From assembly GCF_003347635.1 (NCBI RefSeq), contig NZ_QDFY01000001.1, positions 558,001-622,000 on the forward strand: DNA of 64,000 bases, written 5' to 3'. Of this stretch, positions 19,674 to 28,710 are shown one piece after another. The first letter of the stretch is position 1. Each line of letters begins with the position of its first letter. The position numbers were made by a program, and so were the translations under genes. The DNA is from Sphingosinicella terrae. GTDB lineage: Bacteria > Pseudomonadota > Alphaproteobacteria > Sphingomonadales > Sphingomonadaceae. Below the pieces are notes generated by a model, which worked only from the letters and a program-made list of their open reading frames with translations, did not search any database and was not told the origin of the DNA.

Positions 19674-20851
19674 GCGATTGTCTCCGCTTCGGTTCGGGTC
19701 ATGACCAGTTTGCCCCCGCGTATCGCGAAGGCGAGTCGTCCCTCGACGAGGTCGAGCGCGTCGCGGCCGAACTCCTCGTAGCGCCAGCCCTGGAGGATGC
19801 CGAGACCCTCGCGACGGCCGGCGGCGAGCTGCTCGAGCTCCTCCGACCGGGCGACCAATCGCGGCGCCACGTTGGATTCGCGCGCGCGGATCTTGAGCAG
19901 GAGCTTGAGCAGGTCGGCGACGAGCGCGCCTTCACGGCCCAGTCCGGGCGAGCGCTCCTCGCGCGGCGGCAGCTCCGAAGCCGGCAGCGGATCGGCATTC
20001 ACGAGCACCTCCATCATCCGCGCGCCGATGTCATTGCCTTTCCAGGCGGCGCTGAGGCCGCGGACCTGGCCGAGCGCCTCCTGCCGGGCCGGCGGATGCA
20101 TGGCGACGTCGGCGAGCGTCTCGTCCTTCATGATCCGGCCGCGCGGCAGGTTCTTCGAACGCGCCTCGAGCTCGCGCCAGGCGGCGAGCGCCTTCAGCCG
20201 GCCGAGCACCTCGGGCTTGCGGCTCTGGATCTTCACCTTCTTCCAGGCCTGGCCCGGGTCGTTCACATAATTGGCCGGGTTCGAGATGCGCTCCATCTCC
20301 TGGTCCAGCCATTCGCCCCGGCCGGTGCGCTTGAGGCGCTCGAGCATCTTCGGGAAGAGCTCGGCCAGATGGGTGACGTCGCCGATCGCATAGTCGATCT
20401 GGCGGCGGTCGAGCGGCCGGCGGGCCCAGTCCGTGAAGCGGGCGCCCTTGTCGAGGCTGCGGCCGAGCAGCGATTCGCACAGATTGGAATAGCCGACCTG
20501 CTCGCCCAGCCCGAGCGCCATTGCCGCGATCTGCGTGTCGAACATCGGATGCGGCGTGCCGCCGGTGAGGTTGAAGATGATCTCGATGTCCTGGCCGCCG
20601 GCATGGAAGACCTTGAGCACATGCTCGTTGTTGACCAGCAGGTTGAGCAGGGGCGTGAGGTCGAGCCCCTCGGCCTTCGGATCGATCGCCGCCGCCTCCT
20701 CGTGGCTCGCGACCTGGAACAGGCACAAATCGGGCCAATAGGTATTCTCGCGCATGAATTCGGTGTCGACAGTGACGAAGTCGGCACGGGCGAGACGTTC
20801 GCAGAGCTTCTCGAGGGTCTCTGTGTCGGTAATCAGGGGATGGATGTGCAT
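19670..20851 (-). CDS. rnd: Ribonuclease D
   Basis: 3'-5' exoribonuclease used in tRNA 3'-end maturation. The 393-residue protein has the DEDD exonuclease domain: Exo I VDTEFMRENTYW, Exo II AGGQDIEII and Exo III YAIGDVTHLAEL. HRDC-type helical domains follow (about 210-290 and 310-370). Its start lies about 200 bases from the aspS start in a divergent arrangement. The stop overlaps the start of the I78-like gene by 4 bases. Confidence 0.95.
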   Translation of the reverse strand: MHIHPLITDTETLEKLCERLARADFVTVDTEFMRENTYWPDLCLFQVASHEEAAAIDPKAEGLDLTPLLNLLVNNEHVLKVFHAGGQDIEIIFNLTGGTPHPMFDTQIAAMALGLGEQVGYSNLCESLLGRSLDKGARFTDWARRPLDRRQIDYAIGDVTHLAELFPKMLERLKRTGRGEWLDQEMERISNPANYVNDPGQAWKKVKIQSRKPEVLGRLKALAAWRELEARSKNLPRGRIMKDETLADVAMHPPARQEALGQVRGLSAAWKGNDIGARMMEVLVNADPLPASELPPREERSPGLGREGALVADLLKLLLKIRARESNVAPRLVARSEELEQLAAGRREGLGILQGWRYEEFGRDALDLVEGRLAFAIRGGKLVMTRTEAETIA

Positions 20852-20963
20852 TGGCGGCCCTCATAGCGGCGCGTCCCCGTCTGACAAAGCGCCTTGCGCG
20901 GTGCGGTTTCCCTCGACCGCATTTTTTCGAGCCTGTGGATGCTCTCGCCGGGCGATCGCCGCC

Positions 20964-20993
20964 TTGACAAATGAGGGCGCGGAGCTGTTAGCA
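20964..20993 (+). promoter_or_regulatory. Candidate sigma-70-type promoter for aspS
   Basis: A consensus -35 TTGACA (20964-20969) is followed after 18 bases by TTAGCA (20988-20993), a four-of-six match to TATAAT. It lies 63 bases upstream of the aspS ATG in the rnd/aspS divergent gap. Confidence 0.6.
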
Positions 20994-21055
20994 GCGCCCC
21001 TGCGCGGCCGTGGCGGCGCGCATTCTCAGCCACACCGAAGGAAAGACCGGGATCG

Positions 21056-22873
21056 ATGCACGCCTATCGCACTCACAATTGCGGCGAGCTCAGGGAGGGG
21101 CATGTCGGTACCCGGGTCAAGCTTTCCGGCTGGGTCCATCGCAAGCGCGACCACGGCAATCTGCTGTTCGTCGACCTGCGCGACCATTACGGCATCACCC
21201 AGATCGTCAGCGACGTCGCCGACGAAGCCTTCAAGACGCTTGAGGGACTGCGGGTCGAATCGGTGATCACCGTCGAAGGCGAGGTCGTCCGCCGCGACGC
21301 CGAAGCGGCCAATCCCAACCTCGCTACCGGCCAGATCGAGATCCATGCCGACGCGGTCGAGGTGCAATCGGCCGCGCAGGAGCTCCCGCTTCCGGTCTTC
21401 GGGGACCAGGAATATCCGGAGGAGATCCGCCTTCGCTACCGCTATCTCGATCTGCGGCGCGAGCGGCTCCACAACAATATCATGCTGCGCAGCCGGGTGA
21501 TCAGCTCGATCCGAGGACGGATGATCGACCAGGGCTTCACCGAATTCCAGACGCCGATTCTCACCGCGTCGAGCCCCGAGGGCGCGCGCGACTATCTCGT
21601 CCCGAGCCGCGTCCATCCGGGCAAGTTCTACGCGCTCCCGCAGGCGCCCCAGATGTTCAAGCAACTGCTCATGGTTGCCGGCTTCGACCGCTATTTCCAG
21701 ATCGCGCCCTGTTTCCGCGACGAGGACGCCCGCGCCGACCGCTCGCCGGGCGAGTTCTACCAGCTCGACTTCGAGATGAGCTTCGTCACGCAGGAGGACG
21801 TGTTCGCCGCGATCGAGCCGGTGCTCGCCGGCGTCTTCGAGGAATTCGCCGACGGCCGCTCGGTGACGCCGGCCGGCCAGTTCCCGCGCATCCCCTATCG
21901 CGAGGCGATGCTCAGATATGGCAGCGACAAGCCGGACCTCAGGAATCCGGTCCTGATCTCCGACGTCACCGACCATTTCCGCGGCTCCGGCTTCGGCCTT
22001 TTCGCCCGCATCATCGAAGGCGGCGGCATCGTCCGCGCCATCCCCGCTCCGGGCACCGCAGAGAAGAGCCGAAAATTCTTCGACGACATGAACGAATGGG
22101 CTCGTTCGGAGGGCCATGCCGGCTTGGGCTACATCACCCAGAAGGGCGGCGAGCTCGGCGGGCCGATCGCCAAGAATCATGGCGAGGAGGCGACCCGGCG
22201 GTTGGTCGAGACGCTCGGCATCGGCCCCGACGACGGGATCTTCTTCGCCGCCGGAAAGCCCGATCAGGCGGCCAAGCTCGCCGGCGCGGCACGAACCCGC
22301 GTCGCCGAGGAGCTCGGGCTCATCGACAGGAATCGGTTCGACTTCTGCTGGATCGTCGACTTTCCGATGTACGAATATGACGAGGAGCGGAAGCAGGTCG
22401 ATTTCAGCCACAATCCCTTTTCGATGCCGCAGGGCGGGATCGAGGCGCTGGAGACGAAGGACCCGCTCGATATCCTGGCATTCCAGTACGACATCGTCTG
22501 CAACGGCGTCGAACTTTCGTCGGGTGCGATCCGGAACCACCGGCCCGACATCATGTACAAGGCGTTCGAGATCGCCGGCTACAGCCGCGAGGATGTCGAC
22601 ACCAACTTCTCGGGCATGATCAACGCCTTCAAGTTCGGCGCGCCCCCTCACGGCGGGTCGGCGCCGGGAATCGACCGCATCGTCATGCTGCTCGCGGACG
22701 AGCCGAACCTGCGCGAGGTCGTCCTTTTCCCGATGAACCAGCGCGCCGAGGATCTGATGATGGGCGCTCCCGGCGAGGTCACGGCCAAGCAGCTGCGCGA
22801 GCTCCACATCCGCCTGGTGCCGCCCTCGGGCACCGCCGACAAGGACCCGGCGCGATCGGTGGCGCCGGAATAG
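21056..22873 (+). CDS. aspS: Aspartyl-tRNA synthetase
   Basis: Class II synthetase charging tRNA-Asp. The 605-residue bacterial-type protein has an N-terminal OB-fold anticodon domain (about 1-105, [20 protein letters not shown]), motif 1 ([20 protein letters not shown]), motif 2 ([20 protein letters not shown]), the bacterial GAD insertion and motif 3 ([14 protein letters not shown]). Many alphaproteobacterial AspRS are non-discriminating and work with GatCAB to make Asn-tRNA; the residues that decide this cannot be judged without an alignment. AAGGAAAG lies about 14 bases before the ATG. A hairpin follows the stop. Confidence 0.97.
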   Translation: MHAYRTHNCGELREGHVGTRVKLSGWVHRKRDHGNLLFVDLRDHYGITQIVSDVADEAFKTLEGLRVESVITVEGEVVRRDAEAANPNLATGQIEIHADAVEVQSAAQELPLPVFGDQEYPEEIRLRYRYLDLRRERLHNNIMLRSRVISSIRGRMIDQGFTEFQTPILTASSPEGARDYLVPSRVHPGKFYALPQAPQMFKQLLMVAGFDRYFQIAPCFRDEDARADRSPGEFYQLDFEMSFVTQEDVFAAIEPVLAGVFEEFADGRSVTPAGQFPRIPYREAMLRYGSDKPDLRNPVLISDVTDHFRGSGFGLFARIIEGGGIVRAIPAPGTAEKSRKFFDDMNEWARSEGHAGLGYITQKGGELGGPIAKNHGEEATRRLVETLGIGPDDGIFFAAGKPDQAAKLAGAARTRVAEELGLIDRNRFDFCWIVDFPMYEYDEERKQVDFSHNPFSMPQGGIEALETKDPLDILAFQYDIVCNGVELSSGAIRNHRPDIMYKAFEIAGYSREDVDTNFSGMINAFKFGAPPHGGSAPGIDRIVMLLADEPNLREVVLFPMNQRAEDLMMGAPGEVTAKQLRELHIRLVPPSGTADKDPARSVAPE

Positions 22874-22885
22874 GTCACGCTATCT

Positions 22886-22909
22886 CCCTTCCCTGGTTTC
22901 AGGGAGGGG
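22886..22909 (+). terminator. Hairpin after aspS
   Basis: CCCTTCCCTG pairs with CAGGGAGGGG (10 pairs, one wobble) around GTTT, 12 bases after the aspS stop. No T-run follows. It could end aspS transcription or limit read-through into the PPK2 gene 44 bases on. Confidence 0.5.
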
Positions 22910-22953
22910 AAACGGTCTTCGACAATCGCCGTCCGAGCCGATATGCCGGCCCG

Positions 22954-23733
22954 ATGCCGATCAATCTCTGGGACTATGAAGCCGGCGACTCTTATGGAGG
23001 GGACTACAGGAAGGACCTGAAGGACCTCCAGGAAGAGGTTTCCCGCCTGTTCGTCGCCAACCATGTCCATGGCCGCCGCGCGATCGTCGTGGTCGAAGGC
23101 TGGGACGCGAGCGGGAAGGGCGGGGCGATCCAGCGGCTGACGGCGGAATGCGATCCGCGAAGCTATCGGGTGTGGCCGATCACCGCGCCGACCGAGGAGG
23201 AGAAGGCCCGCCACTATCTCTGGCGGTTCTGGCAGCGGCTGCCGCGCGCCGGCGAGATCGCGATCTTCGACCGGAGCTGGTACGGACGCGTCCTCGTCGA
23301 GCGGGTCGAGGGCTTCGCCACCGATGCGGAGTGGCGCCGCGCCTATGACGAGATCAACGAGTTCGAGGCGCAGCTCGCCGCCGACGGGGCCCTGATCGTC
23401 AAGCTCTTCTTCCACGTCACCCAGCAGACCCAGGACGCGCGCTTCCGCGCCCGCCTCGCTCATCCGTGGAAAAGGTGGAAGGTCACCGAAGAGGATCTGC
23501 GCAACCGCGGCCGGCGCAAGGCCTATCTCGACGCGCTGCGCGACATGTTCGACCGCACCGACACGCGCTGGGCGCCGTGGAGCCTCGTCGACGGGAATGA
23601 TAAGAAGGCGGCACGGATGGCCGCGCTGCGTCATGTCGCCGACGCGCTCGGCGCCGCTCTGCCGGCCGAGCCGCCGCCTATCCGTCCCGAAATGGAACAG
23701 GTCGCCGCCGAGCTTCTGCAAGGGCGCGATTGA
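22954..23733 (+). CDS. ppk2: Polyphosphate kinase 2 family protein
   Basis: PPK2 enzymes use polyphosphate to phosphorylate nucleoside mono- or diphosphates. The 259-residue single-domain protein has the P-loop kinase motifs: Walker A EGWDASGKGG, the Arg-rich lid (RLPRAGEIAIFDRSWYGR) with VERVEG, and the C-terminal WSLVDGNDKKAARMAALRHV. A single domain of this length fits class I or III; the preferred substrate (GDP/ADP versus AMP) cannot be assigned by eye. Together with ppk and ppx 4-7 kb upstream, the window encodes synthesis, hydrolysis and reuse of polyphosphate. The ATG has no strong ribosome-binding site. Confidence 0.9.
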   Translation: MPINLWDYEAGDSYGGDYRKDLKDLQEEVSRLFVANHVHGRRAIVVVEGWDASGKGGAIQRLTAECDPRSYRVWPITAPTEEEKARHYLWRFWQRLPRAGEIAIFDRSWYGRVLVERVEGFATDAEWRRAYDEINEFEAQLAADGALIVKLFFHVTQQTQDARFRARLAHPWKRWKVTEEDLRNRGRRKAYLDALRDMFDRTDTRWAPWSLVDGNDKKAARMAALRHVADALGAALPAEPPPIRPEMEQVAAELLQGRD

Positions 23734-23786
23734 GCCGGCGGAAGGTGGTAGACCCGCCCTGAACGTCAAGAACAGGGAGGCCGGCG

Positions 23787-24179
23787 ATGCGGCTGCGCGC
23801 AATGAGGATGATCCTGGTCGGAGCCGCCGCGGCCATGACGGCCGGGTGCGTCAGCGACGGCTATCATGGCGGTGGCGGTCCTTATGGCGGCTATGCCTAT
23901 GACGGGGGCGATTGGGCGGGCGAGCGGCGCGCTTATGGCGGCGACCTGCGCGGCCCCGGTGTCCCCCTGCTCGATCCCTGGCTGACCGAGACCGAGGAGG
24001 GTCGGGCGATCGTCACCGTCGGCTTCTACGATTCGGCGGAGGGCTTCGTCAGCGAGGAGATCGCCCACCGCGCCAATATCTGGTTCCGGCGCTATGCCGA
24101 CCATGATCGCGACATGCGCATCACCGACCCGGAGATCCGCACCGCTCTGGTCGCCGCCGCCGGCCGCTACGTGCGATAG
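23787..24179 (+). CDS. Small Gly/Tyr-rich lipoprotein of unknown function
   Basis: A 130-residue protein with a lipoprotein signal peptide (lipobox TAGC, Cys21), a Gly/Tyr/Asp-rich low-complexity stretch (about 24-50, YHGGGGPYGGYAYDGGDW) and a conserved-looking C-terminal half with EEIAHRANIWFRRYADHDRD, where the repeated acidic residues recall EF-hand-like proteins but no full loop is present. AGGGAGG lies about 10 bases before the ATG. The downstream regulator gene is convergent. No function assigned. Confidence 0.75.
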   Translation: MRLRAMRMILVGAAAAMTAGCVSDGYHGGGGPYGGYAYDGGDWAGERRAYGGDLRGPGVPLLDPWLTETEEGRAIVTVGFYDSAEGFVSEEIAHRANIWFRRYADHDRDMRITDPEIRTALVAAAGRYVR

Positions 24180-24208
24180 GGAGGCCGACCCGGCGACCCC
24201 GGAGGCTT

Positions 24209-24649
24209 TCAGCGGGCCGGAAGCGGCCACCAGCTGACCCGGATCGGCTGGAGCGTCCAGCTGCGCGAAGGTTCGGGCCGACGCTCGTCGGCGAGCATGT
24301 AGCCCCGGCCGATCACGGTCTTGATGAGGTCGCGGTCGTGGCCGAGCGCCTTGCGCAGCATCGCCATCTGGAAGCGGAGATTGCCCTCGGCAACGAACGT
24401 GCCCGGCCACACCGCCTGCATGATCCGGTTCTTGGAGACGACCGACCCGCGGGAGCGGAGCAGCACGATGAGCAGGTCGAAGGCGCGTCCGCCGATCTTG
24501 ACCGGCCGCTGCCGCCGCAGCAGCAGCCGCGCCGCAGGAATGGCGACGAGATCCCTGAAGCCGATCGGCGCCGGCGGGCCGGTATCCGCCGCCAAGGGCT
24601 CAGAAGCAACGATCGGAGGGGCGGGGGCGAAGGGCGTCTGTCGAGGCAT
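24209..24649 (-). CDS. Winged-helix DNA-binding protein, OmpR/CadC type without receiver
   Basis: A 146-residue protein with a disordered N-terminus (MPRQTPFAPAPPIVASEPLA) and one OmpR/PhoB-type winged helix (about 45-125): IGGRAFDLLIVLLRSRGSVV, then the recognition-helix region NLRFQMAMLRKAL and the wing IKTVIGRGYML. There is no receiver domain and no transmembrane helix, so it is shorter than CadC-type regulators, which usually carry a C-terminal sensor or TPR part. The last 20 residues (SRSWTLQPIRVSWWPLPAR) do not resemble a domain. ATG 24649 has GGAG seven bases upstream; the frame extends to 24688. Divergent from the epoxide hydrolase, a possible target. Confidence 0.8.
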   Translation of the reverse strand: MPRQTPFAPAPPIVASEPLAADTGPPAPIGFRDLVAIPAARLLLRRQRPVKIGGRAFDLLIVLLRSRGSVVSKNRIMQAVWPGTFVAEGNLRFQMAMLRKALGHDRDLIKTVIGRGYMLADERRPEPSRSWTLQPIRVSWWPLPAR

Positions 24650-24894
24650 GTCCCGTCTCCAGGCGGGTCCGACGGAGCCGGCTCGCACCGCTGGGCCTTC
24701 GTCGTCAACATAGCTCGAACGCCGGGACGAGGACAGTCCCGCCGCTGACCGGGCCGCCGACGACGCCCGATGGCGGTCGGGCTCATTCGATCTAACGCCG
24801 GCAAATGCCGACTAACTGGGCTCGGCGGCGGGGATGAGCGCATTTCCCGAACCGGCAGGCCCCCGCCTGTCCCTTGCCGACGAGGAGTAGCGCC

Positions 24895-26175
24895 ATGTCC
24901 GGTTCCGTCCCCGAAAATACGCTTCCCGCCACTTCCGCCGCACCGGTCCACGACTCCGCGGCTCCGCCGGCCTTCGCGATCGGCGGCGACGTGCGCGACC
25001 CGGGCGCTTCGATCCGTCCCTTCCGGGTCGAGACCAATGACGAAGCGCTCGCGGATCTTCGTCGCCGGATCCTCGCGACCAACTTTCCCGATCGGGAGAC
25101 CGTCGAAGACGCGACGCAGGGCGTTCAGCTCGGCGTCATCGGCAAGCTCGCCGCTTACTGGGCGACCGACTATGACTGGCGTCGGTGCGAGGCCCGGCTC
25201 AACGCCCTGCCGCAATATCTCACCGAGATTGACGGACTGGACATCCACTTCATCCACGTCCGCTCGCCGCATCCCGATGCCTTGCCGCTCATCGTCACTC
25301 ACGGCTGGCCGGGCTCGATCGTCGAGCAGTTGAAGATCATCGGGCCGCTGACCGATCCGCCCGCGCATGGCGGAAGCGCCGCGGATGCCTTCGACATCGT
25401 CATCCCGTCCATGCCTGGCTACGGCTATTCGGCCCGGCCGACCGGGACCGGCTGGGATCCGCCGCGTATCGCCCGCGCCTGGACGACGCTGATGCGGCGC
25501 CTCGGCTACGACCGTTTCGTCGCGCAGGGTGGCGACTGGGGAGCGCTCGTCACAGAGACGATGGGCGTGCAGCGGCCGCCGGAGCTGGTCGCCATCCACA
25601 CCAACATGCCGTCGGCCGTGCCGCCCGAGATCTGGCAGGCCTTGCCCAGCCACACGCCGCCGCCCGGCCTGTCGGCCGATGAGCTCTTCGCGTTCGAACG
25701 GCTCGACTTCTTCTTCACCCATGGCCTTGCCTACGCGCAGGAAATGGGAAGCCGGCCGCAGACATTGTACGGGATCGCCGACTCGCCGATCGGGCTCGCC
25801 GCCTGGTTCCTCGATCACGATCTCAAGAGCTACGAGCTGATCGCCCGCGTCTTCGATGGAGAGAACGAGGGCCTGACCCGCGACGACGTGCTCGACAACA
25901 TCACCGTCACCTGGTTGACCAACACCGCGATCTCGGCCGCGCGGCTCTATTGGGAAAACAAGACCGTCTTCTTCCAGCCGCTCGGCGTCGAGATCCCGGT
26001 CGCGATCAGCGCTTTTCGCGACGAGCTCTATCAATGCCCGCGCAGCTGGGCGGAACGGACCTATTCCCGGCTCCTCCACTATAGCCGGCACGACGTGGGC
26101 TGCCATTTCGCCGCCTGGGAACAGCCCGCTCTGCTCAGCGCCGACCTGTGGGCCGCCTTCCGGCCGCTGCGCTGA
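24895..26175 (+). CDS. Epoxide hydrolase, alpha/beta-hydrolase with EHN domain
   Basis: Predicted to open epoxides by a covalent ester mechanism. The 426-residue protein has the epoxide-hydrolase N-terminal (EHN) domain (about 40-150, RPFRVETNDEALADLRRRI), the oxyanion motif HGWPGS (from His136) and the nucleophile elbow GGDWGA (Asp214). A late His404 in GCHFAAWEQP is the likely base. The layout matches the microsomal/juvenile-hormone type epoxide hydrolases found widely in sphingomonads. ATG 24895 is preceded by GAGGAG at 24882-24887; the upstream in-frame ATG at 24874 is less likely. No signal peptide seen. Substrate unknown; detoxification or terpenoid/aromatic catabolism are possible. Confidence 0.88.
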   Translation: MSGSVPENTLPATSAAPVHDSAAPPAFAIGGDVRDPGASIRPFRVETNDEALADLRRRILATNFPDRETVEDATQGVQLGVIGKLAAYWATDYDWRRCEARLNALPQYLTEIDGLDIHFIHVRSPHPDALPLIVTHGWPGSIVEQLKIIGPLTDPPAHGGSAADAFDIVIPSMPGYGYSARPTGTGWDPPRIARAWTTLMRRLGYDRFVAQGGDWGALVTETMGVQRPPELVAIHTNMPSAVPPEIWQALPSHTPPPGLSADELFAFERLDFFFTHGLAYAQEMGSRPQTLYGIADSPIGLAAWFLDHDLKSYELIARVFDGENEGLTRDDVLDNITVTWLTNTAISAARLYWENKTVFFQPLGVEIPVAISAFRDELYQCPRSWAERTYSRLLHYSRHDVGCHFAAWEQPALLSADLWAAFRPLR

Positions 26176-26248
26176 ACCTGCCGCGGACGGCAGATTTCGC
26201 CGAGACCGGGGCAAAGGCCGCGAGATCCTTTCCCAGGCGCTTGCTTCC

Positions 26249-26863
26249 TTAGTCGCGGGTTTCGCCATGGAGCGGCGTTGCCCGCATCGACGGGCGCTCG
26301 GTCATGTCGACGAACCAGCGCCACAAGATGGCGTGGTCGCGGAAGCTGGGCAGATCGCGGAACAGCAGCCAGTCGAGCGTCGTCGCCAGGGCGATATGCC
26401 CGACATGCAGCCGTTCGCGCACCTCGAGCTCGCGATCGAGCCATCGATAGGCCATGTGCAGCTTGTGCTCGTATCCGGTCCGAAGCGGTGCAAAGCGAAA
26501 AGCGGGCGGACGTCGCTCGCTTTCCCATCGGACCGCGATACCGGCGTCCGCCATGCCTTGCGCGACGGCCTGCATCTGCAGGCCCCGCCAGCGCCGCTCG
26601 CCTTCGGCCGGGATCAGCTTCTCGCCCTCGTTGAGCGTGTCGAGATAGGCGCAGATGACATCGGAGTCGAAAATGGGCGGCCCGTCGGCTCGCTCCAGGA
26701 CAGGCACCTTGCCGAGCGGGTTAAGCGCGAACACCGCGTCGTTCGAGCGGGTGGGGCTCGTCTCGTGCGGCTCGACCAGGAGACGATCGGCGAGCCCGGC
26801 CTCGTGCGCGAAGACGAGGACCTTGCGCGCGAACGGTGAGTGCGTCTGGTAGAGAAGCTTCAA
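26249..26863 (-). CDS. Glutathione S-transferase family protein
   Basis: A 204-residue thioredoxin-fold GST: N-terminal domain with THSPFARKVLVFAHEAGL (Ser9 at the site of the catalytic Ser/Cys), cis-Pro loop GKVPVLE and SDVICAYLD, then an all-helical C-terminal domain (about 90-204). It starts at a TTG (26861-26863) supported by GGGAG seven bases upstream and by the protein beginning directly with the first beta-strand MKLLYQ. Divergent from the Lrp/AsnC regulator, with a 15-base dyad between them, so the regulator may control it. Substrate unknown. Confidence 0.88.
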   Translation of the reverse strand: MKLLYQTHSPFARKVLVFAHEAGLADRLLVEPHETSPTRSNDAVFALNPLGKVPVLERADGPPIFDSDVICAYLDTLNEGEKLIPAEGERRWRGLQMQAVAQGMADAGIAVRWESERRPPAFRFAPLRTGYEHKLHMAYRWLDRELEVRERLHVGHIALATTLDWLLFRDLPSFRDHAILWRWFVDMTERPSMRATPLHGETRD

Positions 26864-26921
26864 ACCGGTTCTCCCTCGAATGGTCGCAGCTTGAGAGGAA
26901 GAGGACCATAAGCCTGGGCGA

Positions 26922-26936
26922 TGCCGTTCTACGGCA
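26922..26936. promoter_or_regulatory. 15-bp dyad between GST and Lrp/AsnC genes
   Basis: TGCCGT-TCT-ACGGCA is an exact inverted repeat in the 130-base divergent gap. Lrp/AsnC proteins typically bind dyads of about 15 bases and repress their own gene, so this is a candidate operator; the link is inferred from position only. Confidence 0.4.
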
Positions 26937-26993
26937 AAGACGGAGGCGATTGTGCCGCGATAATCCGCGAAAGCGGTCTATGATGCGGCCGAA

Positions 26994-27461
26994 ATGGTTC
27001 TCGACCGCTACGACCGACAGCTGCTCGACCTCGTCCAGGAGGACAGCTCGCAGACCGCCGAGCGCCTCTCGGAGCATGTCGCGCTATCGGTCTCCGCCAT
27101 CCAGCGCCGACTGCGCCGCCTGCGAGAGGAAGGCGTGATCGTTCGCGATTGCGCCGTCGTCGATCCGCAACAGGTCGGCCGACCGACCTTCTTCATCGTC
27201 GCGCTTCAGGTGGAGCGGGAGCGGCCGGAATTGCTTGCGCAGCTGCGCCGTTGGCTCGCGGCCGAGCCGCAGGTACAGCAGGCCTATTACGTCACCGGCG
27301 AAGCGGATTTCATGGCGGTGGTGACGGCGCCGGATACGGAGAGCTTCGATGCGCTCATGGGACGCCTCGTGGCCGACAATGCCAATGTCCGACGGTTCAC
27401 GACGAATGTCGCTTTGGGTATCGTCAAGCGCGGGCTGAGTATCCCGGTGGACCAGAGGTAG
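26994..27461 (+). CDS. Lrp/AsnC family transcriptional regulator
   Basis: A 155-residue regulator with an N-terminal helix-turn-helix (about 5-50, DLVQEDSSQTAERLSEHVAL then SVSAIQRRLRRLREEGVI) and a C-terminal RAM/AsnC ligand-binding domain (about 65-150, including VQQAYYVTGEADFMAVVTAP). It conforms to the family throughout. The ligand is probably an amino acid but cannot be named. Divergent from the GST gene; the membrane AraC-type regulator follows 54 bases downstream. Confidence 0.93.
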   Translation: MVLDRYDRQLLDLVQEDSSQTAERLSEHVALSVSAIQRRLRRLREEGVIVRDCAVVDPQQVGRPTFFIVALQVERERPELLAQLRRWLAAEPQVQQAYYVTGEADFMAVVTAPDTESFDALMGRLVADNANVRRFTTNVALGIVKRGLSIPVDQR

Positions 27462-27515
27462 AGCGGTGACGCGAAGGCCATGGCTGCGGTCCGCCGAATG
27501 CCCTAGCCGGTACTC

Positions 27516-28649
27516 ATGAGCCTGGGGCAAGCCGACCTCGCCGTGCGGATCGGCGCGATCACCATCCTCCTCCTCCTGGCGTCGCTGCTGTTCCGGCAGC
27601 GCCGTGCGCTGGGTGCGCCCGCCTGGCTGTTTCCACCGCTCGCTCTCTGCCTCTCCGGTTTCCTCGCCGGCAACACGCCCGAGGCCTCGCTTCGCCCGGA
27701 CGGCGTCGCTGGAGCGGCCGCCAATCTGGCCAGCGGTTTCGCGGTCGTCTTCCTTTGGTGGTTCTGCCTGGCCTGCTTCGACACGCGGTTCAGGCTCAGG
27801 GGCACCGTGCTGGCCGTCGGCCTGCTCTGGGCCTTCATGGCGGCCATGGACCGCGGGCTCTTCGGCAGCGCCGCGGCCGACATCGACTGGTCCTATCTGC
27901 TCGTCGTCCTGGGTTTCGCGATCGTCGCCCATCTCGTCTGGAGGCTGGTCTCCGAACGCGGCGGCGACCTGGTTCAGCGGCGGCACGATGCCCGGATCCT
28001 GGTTGCGATCCTGCTCGGTGGCCAGCTCCTCGTCGACCTGGCGGCGGATGTTCTGTTCGGCTTCGCGTGGCGACCGATCGCCTTTTCGTCGGCGCAGAAC
28101 CTCGCCATCCTCGGCTTCGGTGTGTGGCTGGCGGCGCGGCTACTGACGATCCGGACGGAGGCGTTCAGCTTCGGCGGAATCGTGGGTCCTCCGGCGACGA
28201 CGACCCCGATGATCGGAGCGGACATGTTCCCTGAGGAGGACGCGCTGCGCCCCCGGCTCAGGGCGCTGATCGAGGAGGAGAGAGTCTTCCTCGACTCCGA
28301 GCTGACCTTTGCGGGCTTCGTCGAGCGCATGGGCGCGCCGGAACGAATCGTCCGGCGGCTGATCAACCACGAACTGGGCTTCGATCACTTCCGCACCTTC
28401 CTCAACCATTACCGGGTGGCGGAAGCCCGCCGCCGCCTGCGCGACCCCCTTCGATCCGGCGACAAGCTGATCGCGGTTGCGCTCGACAGCGGCTTTGCCT
28501 CGCTCGCCAGCTTCAACCGCGTCTTCAGGGACATGGAAGGGTGTGCGCCCTCCCGGTTCCGCGAGGCGGCGCGAGTGGAAGGAATCGACGAAGCGGCAGG
28601 TGAAAAGGCTCCCGTGCCGGGTTTCGAGCAGCGATCCGCCATGTTTTGA
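27516..28649 (+). CDS. Membrane AraC-family transcriptional regulator
   Basis: A 377-residue protein with an N-terminal membrane region of about seven hydrophobic segments (about 5-210, for example IGAITILLLLASLLF and NLASGFAVVFLWWFCLACF) and a cytoplasmic C-terminal AraC DNA-binding domain (about 255-350): TFAGFVERMGAPERIVRRLI and the second helix-turn-helix LIAVALDSGFASLASFNRVF ending PSRFREAA. Such one-component membrane regulators sense signals in or at the membrane and act directly on DNA. The ATG has no clear ribosome-binding site. The CPBP protease gene follows 61 bases later and is a plausible partner or target. Confidence 0.88.
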   Translation: MSLGQADLAVRIGAITILLLLASLLFRQRRALGAPAWLFPPLALCLSGFLAGNTPEASLRPDGVAGAAANLASGFAVVFLWWFCLACFDTRFRLRGTVLAVGLLWAFMAAMDRGLFGSAAADIDWSYLLVVLGFAIVAHLVWRLVSERGGDLVQRRHDARILVAILLGGQLLVDLAADVLFGFAWRPIAFSSAQNLAILGFGVWLAARLLTIRTEAFSFGGIVGPPATTTPMIGADMFPEEDALRPRLRALIEEERVFLDSELTFAGFVERMGAPERIVRRLINHELGFDHFRTFLNHYRVAEARRRLRDPLRSGDKLIAVALDSGFASLASFNRVFRDMEGCAPSRFREAARVEGIDEAAGEKAPVPGFEQRSAMF

Positions 28650-28710
28650 GAAGCCGATCCGGCCGTCGCCCGCTAGTCGGAAGTCCTCTTGGACGACGGG
28701 GTGAGGACGG

